Of a stretch of 64,000 nt of DNA, positions 53,274-60,783 are shown piece by piece. Below the pieces are notes generated by a model that had not been told where the DNA came from, did no database searches, and saw nothing but the letters and a program-made list of their open reading frames with translations. A program made the position numbers and the translations under genes. Source of the stretch: Paenibacillus chibensis (GTDB lineage: Bacteria; Bacillota; Bacilli; Paenibacillales; Paenibacillaceae). Position 1 is the first letter of the stretch. Each line of letters starts with the position of its first letter. Location of the stretch: the NCBI RefSeq assembly GCF_004001045.1, contig NZ_BIMK01000003.1, positions 248,001 through 312,000 of the forward strand. The letters run 5' to 3'.

Positions 53274-53303
53274 AAAAAAAGACCAGGGAATCCCTTCCCC
53301 TGG
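53274..53303 (-). terminator. Terminator of the small gene at 53319
   Basis: On the minus strand CCAGGG...CCCTGG is followed by TCTTTTTTT. It closes the accessory operon that ends at 53319 and separates it from the importer control region. Confidence 0.85.
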
Positions 53304-53318
53304 CCATGTCATTTCCCG

Positions 53319-53561
53319 CTAGAAAATACTGTGAATCACAATCTCGCTCCACACATTTTCCAGCTTCTGTCCCAATATGGAGACGTCCTTCAGCACTTCA
53401 TCGACCGTCTGATATATACAATCCCTTCCGCTATATTCCGAAAAAACGATCCCGTTCCGTGATCTAGTGATCGCATATTTCTTATCGTTGTAAAAGAATT
53501 CGATCTCATGCCCGATGTCCAAATCTGTGGCAAACTCGGTAAACGTATAGCTCTCGGTCAT
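53319..53561 (-). CDS. Small acidic protein, unknown
   Basis: The 80-residue protein (TESYTFTEFATDLDIGHEIEF ... VWSEIVIHSIF) is acidic, without a signal or membrane segment, and has a predicted alternating strand-helix pattern with YAITRSRNGIVFSEYS in the middle. No family is recognised. It starts two bases after the stop of the lipoprotein gene and ends just before a strong terminator, so it is the last gene of that operon. Confidence 0.7.
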   Translation of the reverse strand: MTESYTFTEFATDLDIGHEIEFFYNDKKYAITRSRNGIVFSEYSGRDCIYQTVDEVLKDVSILGQKLENVWSEIVIHSIF

Positions 53562-53563
53562 GC

Positions 53564-54466
53564 TTATTCGGACCCTTTCTTCATGAATTTCTGTCCGTCC
53601 CAAACGTACGTATCCGTGACCGTTTTACCCTGCGCATGATCGTAAAAGGACTTTTGGAACATCCCGCTGCCCGTTACCTTTAATGGCGTGGAATAACGCC
53701 GCCCGTCACCGCTGCTGACGAATAGATCGTTCTGGCCTTCCACCTTCAGCTCCTCCATGCGGCCGTCCTTCAGAATCGTGAACAGCTTATACACGTTTCC
53801 GTTGCTGCTGCCGTACTGTCCCAGGGTAAAGTCGGGATTCCCGTCGCCGTTATAATCTCCAAAACGGAATTCAAAGAAATCGCCAAACTGCAGCTTATCC
53901 GCATAAAATGGCTGCAGCGGCTGGCGTGCGATCACCTTCCCATCCTTGCCGGTCAGCACGAGTTCAAATGCTCCCGTCCAATTTCTGCCCATGAGAGGCA
54001 CCGGATTCCAGTCCTCGCTATAGCTGCCCTGTACCAGCTGCAGACTTAGCGATTGGTCCGAGCGCGGTGCAGGCAGCGTACTTTTGGCGATCGTCACGGG
54101 TGAGGATACGCGAATGGCAGCATCCGGAGCCTCCTCGTTCGCCTGCTCGTTGTGGGATGGCGCTTCGGAAGGAAGTTGAATGTTGCCCAGCGTGACTTTC
54201 CCGTGAATGTCCCGATAATCGTAATCGGAAAAATAAATCCGGTCCACCTCGATCAGGTTCCACAGCTTCTCGTCGTCGATCGTGATTTGGAATGGATCTC
54301 CATTCTTGTCGTACGGATTTTTAACGGTGATCCCATGTTCATTGTTCTTCCCGGTTTCTTTGCTGATGACTTGGATGTATGAAGCTGTGGAAGAAACGGG
54401 TGTATTGCATGATGCCAGCAATACCATGAGTGTACAGCCTATGATTAAGCGCAGGCTTCGCTTCAT
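53564..54466 (-). CDS. Lipoprotein with an FG-GAP-like calcium motif
   Basis: The 300-residue product has a lipoprotein signal (LIIGCTLMVLLASC, lipidated Cys19), a variable middle part and a conserved C-terminal domain with RFGDYNGDGNPDFTLGQYGSSNG, the DxNxDxxxD loop of FG-GAP/VCBS-type repeats that binds calcium. It sits on the outside of the membrane. The start at 54466 has GGGGG seven bases upstream; a longer frame to 54658 would enter the upstream gene. Role unknown. Confidence 0.82.
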   Translation of the reverse strand: MKRSLRLIIGCTLMVLLASCNTPVSSTASYIQVISKETGKNNEHGITVKNPYDKNGDPFQITIDDEKLWNLIEVDRIYFSDYDYRDIHGKVTLGNIQLPSEAPSHNEQANEEAPDAAIRVSSPVTIAKSTLPAPRSDQSLSLQLVQGSYSEDWNPVPLMGRNWTGAFELVLTGKDGKVIARQPLQPFYADKLQFGDFFEFRFGDYNGDGNPDFTLGQYGSSNGNVYKLFTILKDGRMEELKVEGQNDLFVSSGDGRRYSTPLKVTGSGMFQKSFYDHAQGKTVTDTYVWDGQKFMKKGSE

Positions 54467-54495
54467 AGGATCACCCCCTTTATTTCTTAATCTTC

Positions 54496-55236
54496 CTATG
54501 GGTCCAATGCCTTCAAGAAAATGACCCCTGCGGCGGCGATGCCCAGCACCAGGCCGGATATCGGGGCCACTACCACAATACCTAACGTATTCGCGCTTGA
54601 CGTGACTGCCAGCTTCACGGCAGTTACTCCCGCGACAGCGGCGATCACGCATATCCAATAGAGCCTCTTCCGCTTGAAAGGGATGCGTAAAAAACCTGCC
54701 GGGACCGAAGCTTGCGAGACGATCCGTAAAATAATCAACAGTTCTGCCATAACGCCGAACATAGACAGGAAATATTGCATCAACTTATAGACGGGTAAAC
54801 CCCACAATAGGTTTTGCAGCGCCGGCAGTCTCATAACAGCATAACCGGATTGATGCGTAAACGCATCAAGGACAATATGGCTGTAAAAACCGATCGCCAC
54901 GGACACCAAAAATACGATCCAGCTGCGTAAACGCCGGTAATCGAAGGACCTGAGCAGTCCATATGCCCTAGCATCCAGATCAAAGAGAGACGGCAGATGA
55001 AGCGCGAAGGACCTCATAACGATCTGCAGCAGCAAAATCATCACGACGCTGAGCGGAAAAGCTTCGAGCAGCAGTCCCCAGTGCGTATGGCCGATCCGCT
55101 GATACGGCTCCAGTGCGATGAAGTATTCGAAATCCGGTGCCATGCTGCCCAATACCAGCCCAGTGAAGCTTAAATACTTCGGTTTGATGATTTGGGCCGG
55201 AGCGATATAGATCGGATGTGCGAACGTAAATGGCAT
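54496..55236 (-). CDS. DUF4184 family membrane protein
   Basis: The 246-residue protein starts MPFTFAHPIYIAPAQIIKPKYLSFTGLVLGSMAPDFEYF, which is the DUF4184 signature with the metal-binding-like His and Asp, and has about six membrane segments and SHIVLDAFTHQSGY. This arrangement recalls membrane-bound metal-dependent hydrolases of the YdjM type. AAGGAG lies six bases before the ATG at 55236. Function unknown. Confidence 0.88.
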   Translation of the reverse strand: MPFTFAHPIYIAPAQIIKPKYLSFTGLVLGSMAPDFEYFIALEPYQRIGHTHWGLLLEAFPLSVVMILLLQIVMRSFALHLPSLFDLDARAYGLLRSFDYRRLRSWIVFLVSVAIGFYSHIVLDAFTHQSGYAVMRLPALQNLLWGLPVYKLMQYFLSMFGVMAELLIILRIVSQASVPAGFLRIPFKRKRLYWICVIAAVAGVTAVKLAVTSSANTLGIVVVAPISGLVLGIAAAGVIFLKALDP

Positions 55237-55262
55237 AGGCTTCTCCTTAGGATGGCTATAGT

Positions 55263-55843
55263 TTATGAATGCAGAGCACCTAGAATCATCTCCGCTCTTT
55301 CTTGGACCGTATGCTCGCCCTCGAGTCTTAGAATCGGACAAGCCGTATGCGCCATCCATTCTTCATGCAGAACCCGGCTTCTAACCTCGCTGCCTGCGGC
55401 ATCATAACGTGACGCCCATTCCAGAAATGTCTGGGACTGCGCATGCATGCTGCCCCCGGGCAGAATCTTGTCCCCATACCGCTCATATTCCCGCTCCCGC
55501 AGCCGCATCAGGCGTACGTCCTCAGGAACGTACAAGAAAACGATCAGATCGAAAGCGCTTCTTAATTCGTCTCCCCATCCGCAAACCGATCGAAAGCGCT
55601 TCTTAATTCGTCTCCCCATCCGCAAACCGCTCCCGTAAGAATCCACTGCGGAGAGCGGCTGAGGTCTTCCTTGAGCAGCTCGAGCCGCTTCTTCGGCTCC
55701 CGCGGCCGGGTATATTTCTCAATCCAGAAGTAATCGTCCCCATCCATAAGAACATGCGGCAGCTGCCGCCTTAATTCCTGGCCCAGCGTCGTCGCCCCGG
55801 AGCCGGATGCTCCGAAAATATGTATACGGTGATACACTTGCAC
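55263..55843 (-). pseudogene. Adenylate-kinase-like P-loop protein disrupted by a 41-bp tandem duplication
   Basis: The N-terminal half (MQVYHRIHIFGASGSGATTLGQE, Walker A GASGSGATT) and the C-terminal half (LIVFLYVPEDVRLMRLRERE ... AEMILGALHS) are in different frames. The cause is a perfect 41-bp direct repeat, 55547-55587 and 55588-55628. If one copy is removed the frame is continuous (GWGDELRSAFDLIVFLY) and gives 179 residues, the family length. As written the protein would end after 93 residues. The P-loop has Ala where Lys is usual (GSGATT versus GSGKTT), so even the intact form may not be a typical kinase. Confidence 0.85.
55547..55628. repeat. Perfect 41-bp tandem duplication
   Basis: The unit starting GATCGAAAGCGCTTC and ending CCATCCGCAAACC occurs twice without a base between. 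As 41 is not a multiple of three, it shifts the frame of the surrounding kinase-like gene. Confidence 0.97.
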
Positions 55844-55852
55844 GCCTCCTGA

Positions 55853-56656
55853 CTATGAACGCATTCCCTCGCTGACCAGCTGCAGCAGCTGCTCCCGGTG
55901 CTCCGGGTGGCAGGCGATCAGATAGGGCTCCTCACTCATGCCGTCGAACGGACGTCCGTCAAAATCCATCACGACGCCCCCCGCCTCCATCACCATCAAA
56001 ATTCCGGAATAGAGATCATCTCCTTCGGAATTGTACAGAATGATGCCGTCGAGATCGCCCTTGGCGAGCATGCACCACTGCAAAGTCGGCGCCCACAGCC
56101 GCATCATTCGTTTAAACTTCAAGTCCAGGAACTACCGCAGCTTCACTGCCGCCGGATCGTTCTGCACCTTATGGCCCTGAATCCAGCCGACATTGCCCCG
56201 CAGGAAATTAGAGCTGCTGCGGACATGAACCGGCTTATCGTTGCAGTACGTTCCCTCTCCGGCCACGGATACGAACATCCGGTCCGTGAGCGGCTCGTAT
56301 ACGACGCCGAGTACGGGATCTTTGCGGTACATCAGCGTAATGGACACGGAAAAGACCGGCAGCCCGATCGCAAAATTATTCGTTCCGTCCAGCGGATCGA
56401 TGAGCCACAGCCAGTCGCTGTCTTCGCCGATGTCCCCCGCTTCTTCGCTGTGAATCCGGTGATCCGGAAAAGCAGCTTGGATTTCCTTCAGAATAACGGC
56501 TTCCGCGAGGTGGTCCACCTCGGTGACGACGTCGCCGAATTCGTCTTTGGTCTGCACATCGGCAAGACCATCGAATTTCTCCCTGGCGATTTGCCCGGCC
56601 TGCCGGATGATGCGGGTGGATATTTCCTTTGCGGTTTGAATGATTACCTGATCCAT
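55853..56656 (-). pseudogene. Inositol-monophosphatase-family gene with an in-frame TAG
   Basis: The frame is a normal IMPase over 268 codons except for a TAG at codon 175 (56132-56134). The first part has RIHSEEAG (67-74) and the metal-binding WLIDPLDGTNNF (84-95); after the stop it continues FKRMMRLWAPTLQWCMLAKGDLDG and DDLYSGILMVMEAGGVV, the second metal-site region. No frameshift is needed to join the halves, so this is a nonsense change. The truncated 174-residue form would lack part of the active site. It lies 9 bp before the duplicated kinase gene. Confidence 0.82.
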
Positions 56657-56734
56657 GCTGCACCTCTAAATGTTAGATTTTCGATCGCAAAGCGGTTCTT
56701 CGACTCCTGGCTCCGGACTCCCTGATTCATTCCT

Positions 56735-57247
56735 CTATGATTTCAAAAAGTAGGTCATCAGTTCCTCGTCGTAGCTCTGTCCTTGAACGATTAGCGCATC
56801 CTTCTCGATTCCGTAGCAAACAAAACCCAATTTCTTATAGAGCGCTGATGCGGTATGATTTGCCGTCACCACCGCCAGCTGAATCTGCTGCAGCCCGTCG
56901 ATATCCCGGCCCCGGCGCAGGATTTCCTGCATCAGCTGTTTCGCGAGCCCCAATCCCCGGCACTCCGGAGATACGTAAACGCCCCAGACCATGCCTTTAT
57001 GGCGGACCTTCATGGCTTGCTCTCTACGGAATCCGGCCATGCCCAGCAGCCTGTTGTCCTCCGAGAATGCGCCCAGGATATAATTATCCGGTTGGTTGTT
57101 GATTTTGAGCTCCACTTCGCTCATCGGCGTATCCGCCTGCTCCTCATAGGATGACCCAAAGGCTTCCGGATGGGATTTCAGAGCTTCCAGTCTCAGCTTC
57201 CAAAACGCCTCCGCTTGCTCCCCTACAATATTTTGAATACGTATCAT
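56735..57247 (-). CDS. GNAT-family N-acetyltransferase
   Basis: The 170-residue enzyme has FWKLRLEALKSHPEAFGSSYEE at its N-terminus, VWGVYVSPECRGLGLAKQLMQEIL as the acetyl-CoA loop and LAVVTANHTASALYKKLGFVCYG. Its ATG overlaps the stop of the upstream hydrolase gene by four bases (ATGA). The substrate is unknown; the SHPEAFGSSYEE element is common in small-molecule acetyltransferases. Confidence 0.9.
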   Translation of the reverse strand: MIRIQNIVGEQAEAFWKLRLEALKSHPEAFGSSYEEQADTPMSEVELKINNQPDNYILGAFSEDNRLLGMAGFRREQAMKVRHKGMVWGVYVSPECRGLGLAKQLMQEILRRGRDIDGLQQIQLAVVTANHTASALYKKLGFVCYGIEKDALIVQGQSYDEELMTYFLKS

Positions 57248-57897
57248 CTATGCAATACTCCTCCCGGCGTCAATTTTAAATCGCGGAATAATTCCAGCAG
57301 CTCGCTCGAAGTGCGCCGGATAAAATGCTTCACTTTTTCTTCCGTAAAATACTTCGTGCGAATCCCCGGTTCATTCCGGTGATTCCACAACCAGGCCAAT
57401 TTGATATCCCTGTACTCGCTGACTTCATGCTGCTTGACGAAGGGCTCCATGGCAAAAGCGTGCGCCCGCTGCAATTTGGCCAGCGCCGAGCCGGCCCATG
57501 CCTCGGAACGCAGCAGATGAAATTCCGCTTGGCTTACTTCCTGATTATATATGGCCCGGATGCTGTCCGCATCACCGGTGCAATCTTTTTCAAAATCGGC
57601 ATACAACGTATGGGTCCAGCGAATATCCGTATAGATATGCGCGAAATACCCCAGCACGAACTCCTTCCATTCCGGATCCTTATCCTTGTGCAGGAAGGTC
57701 AGACAGCTCTTTTTCAGCGTGTCGACGCTCGGGAACTCTCCTTCGTTCATCAGATGGGTCGCTCCCTTTTCCTCTCGGGTGACTGGATCTCGCGCATGAA
57801 TGGCATCCGGTGAAATGCTGCCGAGCAAAAACTCCGGAGAGGGTTTGGACAAGGACACTCTTTCCGCGACCGCAAAATGAACCATTGGCCAAGGCAT
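57244..57897 (-). CDS. Metal-dependent hydrolase of the zinc-dependent phospholipase C-like type
   Basis: The 217-residue protein has MPWPMVHFAVAERV at the start, then FLLGSISPDAIHARDP, GATHLMNEGEF, FVLGYFAHIYTDIRWTHTLY and LAWLWNHRNEPGI. The spaced His and Asp residues match the all-helical zinc-dependent phospholipase C/HD-like hydrolases common in Bacillales. It is translationally coupled to the downstream GNAT gene. Substrate unknown; no signal peptide. Confidence 0.78.
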   Translation of the reverse strand: MPWPMVHFAVAERVSLSKPSPEFLLGSISPDAIHARDPVTREEKGATHLMNEGEFPSVDTLKKSCLTFLHKDKDPEWKEFVLGYFAHIYTDIRWTHTLYADFEKDCTGDADSIRAIYNQEVSQAEFHLLRSEAWAGSALAKLQRAHAFAMEPFVKQHEVSEYRDIKLAWLWNHRNEPGIRTKYFTEEKVKHFIRRTSSELLELFRDLKLTPGGVLHR

Positions 57898-58039
57898 ATC
57901 GATAACCTCCGTTCACTCATTAAAATAACGCGTTTCGGTTGGCGTGTACGACTTATTCATAGTTTACTATAATTACATTATATGGGAAGGTGTATCATCA
58001 TTCGATTTTTTAATAAAATAGATATGGGAGGTGATCTCT

Positions 58040-58396
58040 ATGTCTAATGATGAACAAGAGACTCCATTGAACAGTTACTTTGAAATGGTATTTACAAATA
58101 CAGATCATAATTTGATTTTTGATAAACACAAATCCCCCTCCATACGCTGGTATGAGGGTGGTAGAGACTTATCGTCCATGTACGAAGCACAGGAATACGT
58201 ATCCAGTGAAATCTATTCTGAAATCCTAAACAACTATGACGGCTATAAAACAGCAGATCCCAAATTAGCTTATTCTCTCCTCTTTTTATTAATACAGGGA
58301 AAAACCATCGGATATATAACAAGAGAGGTTCATGCCGCCATGGACAGGGATTCAATCGAGAACAAAACCTATTACCTGGTCTGGATGTCCCCCTAA
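58040..58396 (+). CDS. Small AT-rich protein, unknown
   Basis: The 118-residue protein (SNDEQETPLNSYFEMVF ... DSIENKTYYLVWMSP) is acidic, with no signal or membrane segment. The ATG at 58040 has GGGAGG eight bases upstream; a GTG at 58031 overlaps that site. It is the only plus-strand gene in the last 14 kb and is clearly more AT-rich than its neighbours, which suggests separate origin. No family is recognised. Confidence 0.65.
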   Translation: MSNDEQETPLNSYFEMVFTNTDHNLIFDKHKSPSIRWYEGGRDLSSMYEAQEYVSSEIYSEILNNYDGYKTADPKLAYSLLFLLIQGKTIGYITREVHAAMDRDSIENKTYYLVWMSP

Positions 58397-58481
58397 CGTT
58401 TCCGAACCCGAACTGCATCTGATGCATCAATGGGTAACGTGGACGATCTATGTCCTTTATGGATTTGTGGAACAAAGAAGG

Positions 58482-58504
58482 GCTGCCCCGGTACCCGGAG
58501 CAGC
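58482..58504 (-). terminator. Hairpin after the solute-binding protein remnant
   Basis: GCTGC...GCAGC with an inner CCGG/CCGG is followed on the minus strand by CCTTCTTTGTT. It is probably the original terminator of the lost binding-protein gene. Confidence 0.55.
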
Positions 58505-58527
58505 TCCTTTATCTCGTATAGATTTCT

Positions 58528-58676
58528 TTATTTTACAGATTGAAACCGGTCATAGGTTTGCTGGTAGATTTGCAGGAACTCGTCGAGTCCGCTTTTCTTC
58601 AGCTGGGCCAGGTAGCCGTCCCACTCCGCATCGATGTTACCGTCAATGACCCATTGCGCCGCCAAGTTTGGCATCT
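58528..58676 (-). pseudogene. C-terminal remnant of a sugar solute-binding protein
   Basis: The last 45 codons read LAAQWVIDGNIDAEWDGYLAQ ... IYQQTYDRFQSVK, which parallels the C-terminus of the binding protein at 9044 (QWITKGGIDEQWDAYVKKL ... DAYERYNSVK). The rest of the gene is missing: immediately upstream is the stop of the methyltransferase gene. It is a deletion scar of a third CUT1 binding protein. Confidence 0.82.
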
Positions 58677-59465
58677 TTATTCCTGCTCCCCGAGCTTCCC
58701 GGCCGTCACAATCGGTTGATAATAACCGGACTCCGAAGGCATATGCCACTGGATATTCTTAAACTCTGCGCCGTTCAAAGCTTCGCTGAGTTCGGCTCTC
58801 AGCAGAGCCCGGTAATCGGTCTTGCTTACGTGCGTCTCCCAATGCCCGTTTGTCTCCTGCAGGATAAACTGATTCGTAGTATAGATATGTCCGCCCTCGT
58901 GCCAGTCCCAGACCTGAAAAGCGATGCGCTTCCCGCCATCCATCACCCGGGGTTCCGTTGCGCACTGCTTCATGATGATCTCCTGGTCATAATCCCTTAT
59001 CGAAAGGATCAGCAAACCGTTGTCTTCCAGCTTCGAATATAATTGGCGGCAGGCCTGGTGCAAATCTTCGTCCGTCAGCAGATGGGGAATTGCATTGTCT
59101 GCCGATAAGACCACTTCAAACCGTCCGGGAACATCCTGGCCCAGCGTCCGAAAATCGGCAATGCCCCAATGGAGCTGAACCCCTAATCTCTCCGCCTCAC
59201 GCGCTGCCCTTTCTACCGATTTGGGACTCAGATCCGTAGCCGTTACGAGAAAGTCATGCTGCGCTAGCCCCAGAGCCTGCGTCCCGATGCCGCATGATGC
59301 ATCCAGCAGCTTGATCGCGCTCCCCTCTGCATGTGGTAGCCTTGCACGAATGAATTGATTAAAAAATTCACCCTGCCACGTAACCAACCGCTCCCAGTCA
59401 TGAAAAATCAGATGGTAGGAGGTCGCAAGCCCGTCGTAAAAATCAATATTCGAGTTCTTTTCCAA
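58677..59465 (-). CDS. Class I SAM-dependent methyltransferase
   Basis: The 262-residue enzyme has motif I IKLLDASCGIGTQALGLA (51-68), the acidic end of strand 2 VTATDLSPKSVERA, and GRFEVVLSADNAIPHLL as motif IV. It resembles glycine/sarcosine-type small-molecule methyltransferases, but the substrate is not known. The start is a TTG with GGAGGG six bases upstream. Its 3' end abuts the remnant of a solute-binding protein gene. Confidence 0.88.
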   Translation of the reverse strand: MEKNSNIDFYDGLATSYHLIFHDWERLVTWQGEFFNQFIRARLPHAEGSAIKLLDASCGIGTQALGLAQHDFLVTATDLSPKSVERAAREAERLGVQLHWGIADFRTLGQDVPGRFEVVLSADNAIPHLLTDEDLHQACRQLYSKLEDNGLLILSIRDYDQEIIMKQCATEPRVMDGGKRIAFQVWDWHEGGHIYTTNQFILQETNGHWETHVSKTDYRALLRAELSEALNGAEFKNIQWHMPSESGYYQPIVTAGKLGEQE

Positions 59466-59612
59466 ATGGATCCCTCCGCTTTAGCTTCGAATCCCAATCC
59501 TAAGCAGGCAGTATTTCCAGTCTCCTATCTGTTGGGACGAAAAGATAATAATACTGTGTGTTTACCGCCCTGACCATACCTGACATTGAGAAGTTCGATG
59601 ATAAAGCATTCC

Positions 59613-59978
59613 TTATCGATCTGAAGCCAGCCCCTTCAGAAATTGCTTGACTACATTGATAAAGAGCAGCAGTACGGCCTGGATCACTCCAAAGAAAAAG
59701 GCTTCCAAAATCACCAGCCCCGTCAGATTTGGACCAAATGGCTTGAAAAAGATACCGGTATCCGCCGGCATGTACATATGAACGAGCAGGCTCGATCCGA
59801 TGGAAGACAGCAGAAAAAGCAGGATCAGAAATACGTGTTTACGGATAAACAGAAGCGGGAACAGGATGACAATGAAATAGAAAAAGGCGTACTGATCGTA
59901 ATAATCCAAGTACATGGCAACAAAAATCAAGGGGGAGCAGAGCAGACAGACAAGCGCCTGGAAGATGTACCTTTTTAT
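59613..59978 (-). CDS. Four-helix membrane protein, start uncertain (ATA or GTG)
   Basis: The protein has about four membrane segments (YIFQALVCLLCSPLIFVAMYL, YFIVILFPLLFI, VFLILLFLLSSIGSSLL, LVILEAFFFGVIQAVLLLFINV). There is no ATG near the N-terminus. An ATA at 59976-59978 overlaps the stop of the DinB gene (ATAA) and lies seven bases after GGAGGAGG; the alternative is a GTG at 60014 within the DinB frame. I give the shorter form with reserve. Family unknown. Confidence 0.6.
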   Translation of the reverse strand: MKRYIFQALVCLLCSPLIFVAMYLDYYDQYAFFYFIVILFPLLFIRKHVFLILLFLLSSIGSSLLVHMYMPADTGIFFKPFGPNLTGLVILEAFFFGVIQAVLLLFINVVKQFLKGLASDR

Positions 59979-60514
59979 GGGCGTTCCTCCTCCCCCACTC
60001 TCTTTCGGATCCACCGGATCTGCCCCCGGTGATTAATTTCGTCCTCTAATACGTGGAACCACATGAAATAGCGGTTGGTCGACTTGTTATTCCAAAAGGG
60101 CTCTTCGACATGCAGCCATTCGTCATCCACCGTTTGAAATAATTCGAAGCTACGATTTCTCACTTCGCTCAAGACACTCAGATAATATGCAAGATCATGT
60201 CCTTGGATGTGCTCGCGCCCTTCTGCACCCAGTTTCAGCGCCGGTCCCCATTTATCTATTTCCCCTTCACTCAGTTCCCGACCTTCAAACGTACCCACCT
60301 GGTATGCATATTCCACCGCGGCGAAATGCAGCAGCAGCATGCCGATGGAGTTGCTCTTCGGATCAAGCAAATGATCCAATTGCTGTCTTTGTAACCCCTC
60401 GACAGCTTGCAGCGTTGTATGCCGTGCATAATTCATCATCGACAGCAAACGCCCGACCTCAGGCGAATAGCCTGGAATATCGGTAATCTGGTAGATTTGG
60501 TCCGTGTTTAACAT
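59975..60514 (-). CDS. DinB-family (DUF664-like) protein
   Basis: The 179-residue four-helix protein has the three metal-ligand His positions of the DinB/YfiT fold: His63 in LLLHFAAVEYAYQ, His154 in WFHVLEDE and His162 in INHRGQIRWIRKR. Members are thiol- or metal-dependent transferases in some cases; this one is unassigned. GGGGGG lies five bases before the ATG. It overlaps the following membrane-protein gene. Confidence 0.87.
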   Translation of the reverse strand: MLNTDQIYQITDIPGYSPEVGRLLSMMNYARHTTLQAVEGLQRQQLDHLLDPKSNSIGMLLLHFAAVEYAYQVGTFEGRELSEGEIDKWGPALKLGAEGREHIQGHDLAYYLSVLSEVRNRSFELFQTVDDEWLHVEEPFWNNKSTNRYFMWFHVLEDEINHRGQIRWIRKRVGEEERP

Positions 60515-60568
60515 TTCGTCCCCCCCACTTCAATGGTTTGGATCTCGAATGGATCGTTTCAGCTGCAC

Positions 60569-60783
60569 CTACAGATCCTTTTTAAAGTAATAACGGCGAT
60601 GTCCCTTAGGCGCGTCTTCAATGACGGCGATCACTTCGTATCCAGCTTTCCTATAGAAATCAGGCGCTTGAAAGCTGAACGTGTTCAGTTGGATGAAGGT
60701 ACATTCTTTCCCTCTGGCGACGGCTTCCGCTTCCTGCAGCAATCATTGTCCGCAGGCCCTGTCCTCCAGACCGGATTCGTTTG
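60569..60783 (-). pseudogene. C-terminal remnant of a GNAT acetyltransferase
   Basis: Read on the minus strand, the frame gives LLQEAEAVARGKECTFIQLN, TFSFQAPDFYRKAGYEVIAV and HRRYYFKKDL, the C-terminal half of a GNAT enzyme. Just upstream the frame is stopped by a TGA (RACGQ-stop-LLQEAE), and the N-terminal half is absent because the phosphotransferase gene ends there. It is a broken gene fused against its neighbour. Confidence 0.75.

Noticed and set aside
53148-53462. Plus-strand 104-codon frame upstream of the importer
   Set aside because: It runs across a minus-strand terminator and the antisense of a better-supported small gene, and its translation has no protein-like pattern.
55438-55638. 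CRISPR-like repeat at the 41-bp duplication
   Set aside because: Only two copies, no spacer between them, and the repeat is part of a coding sequence.
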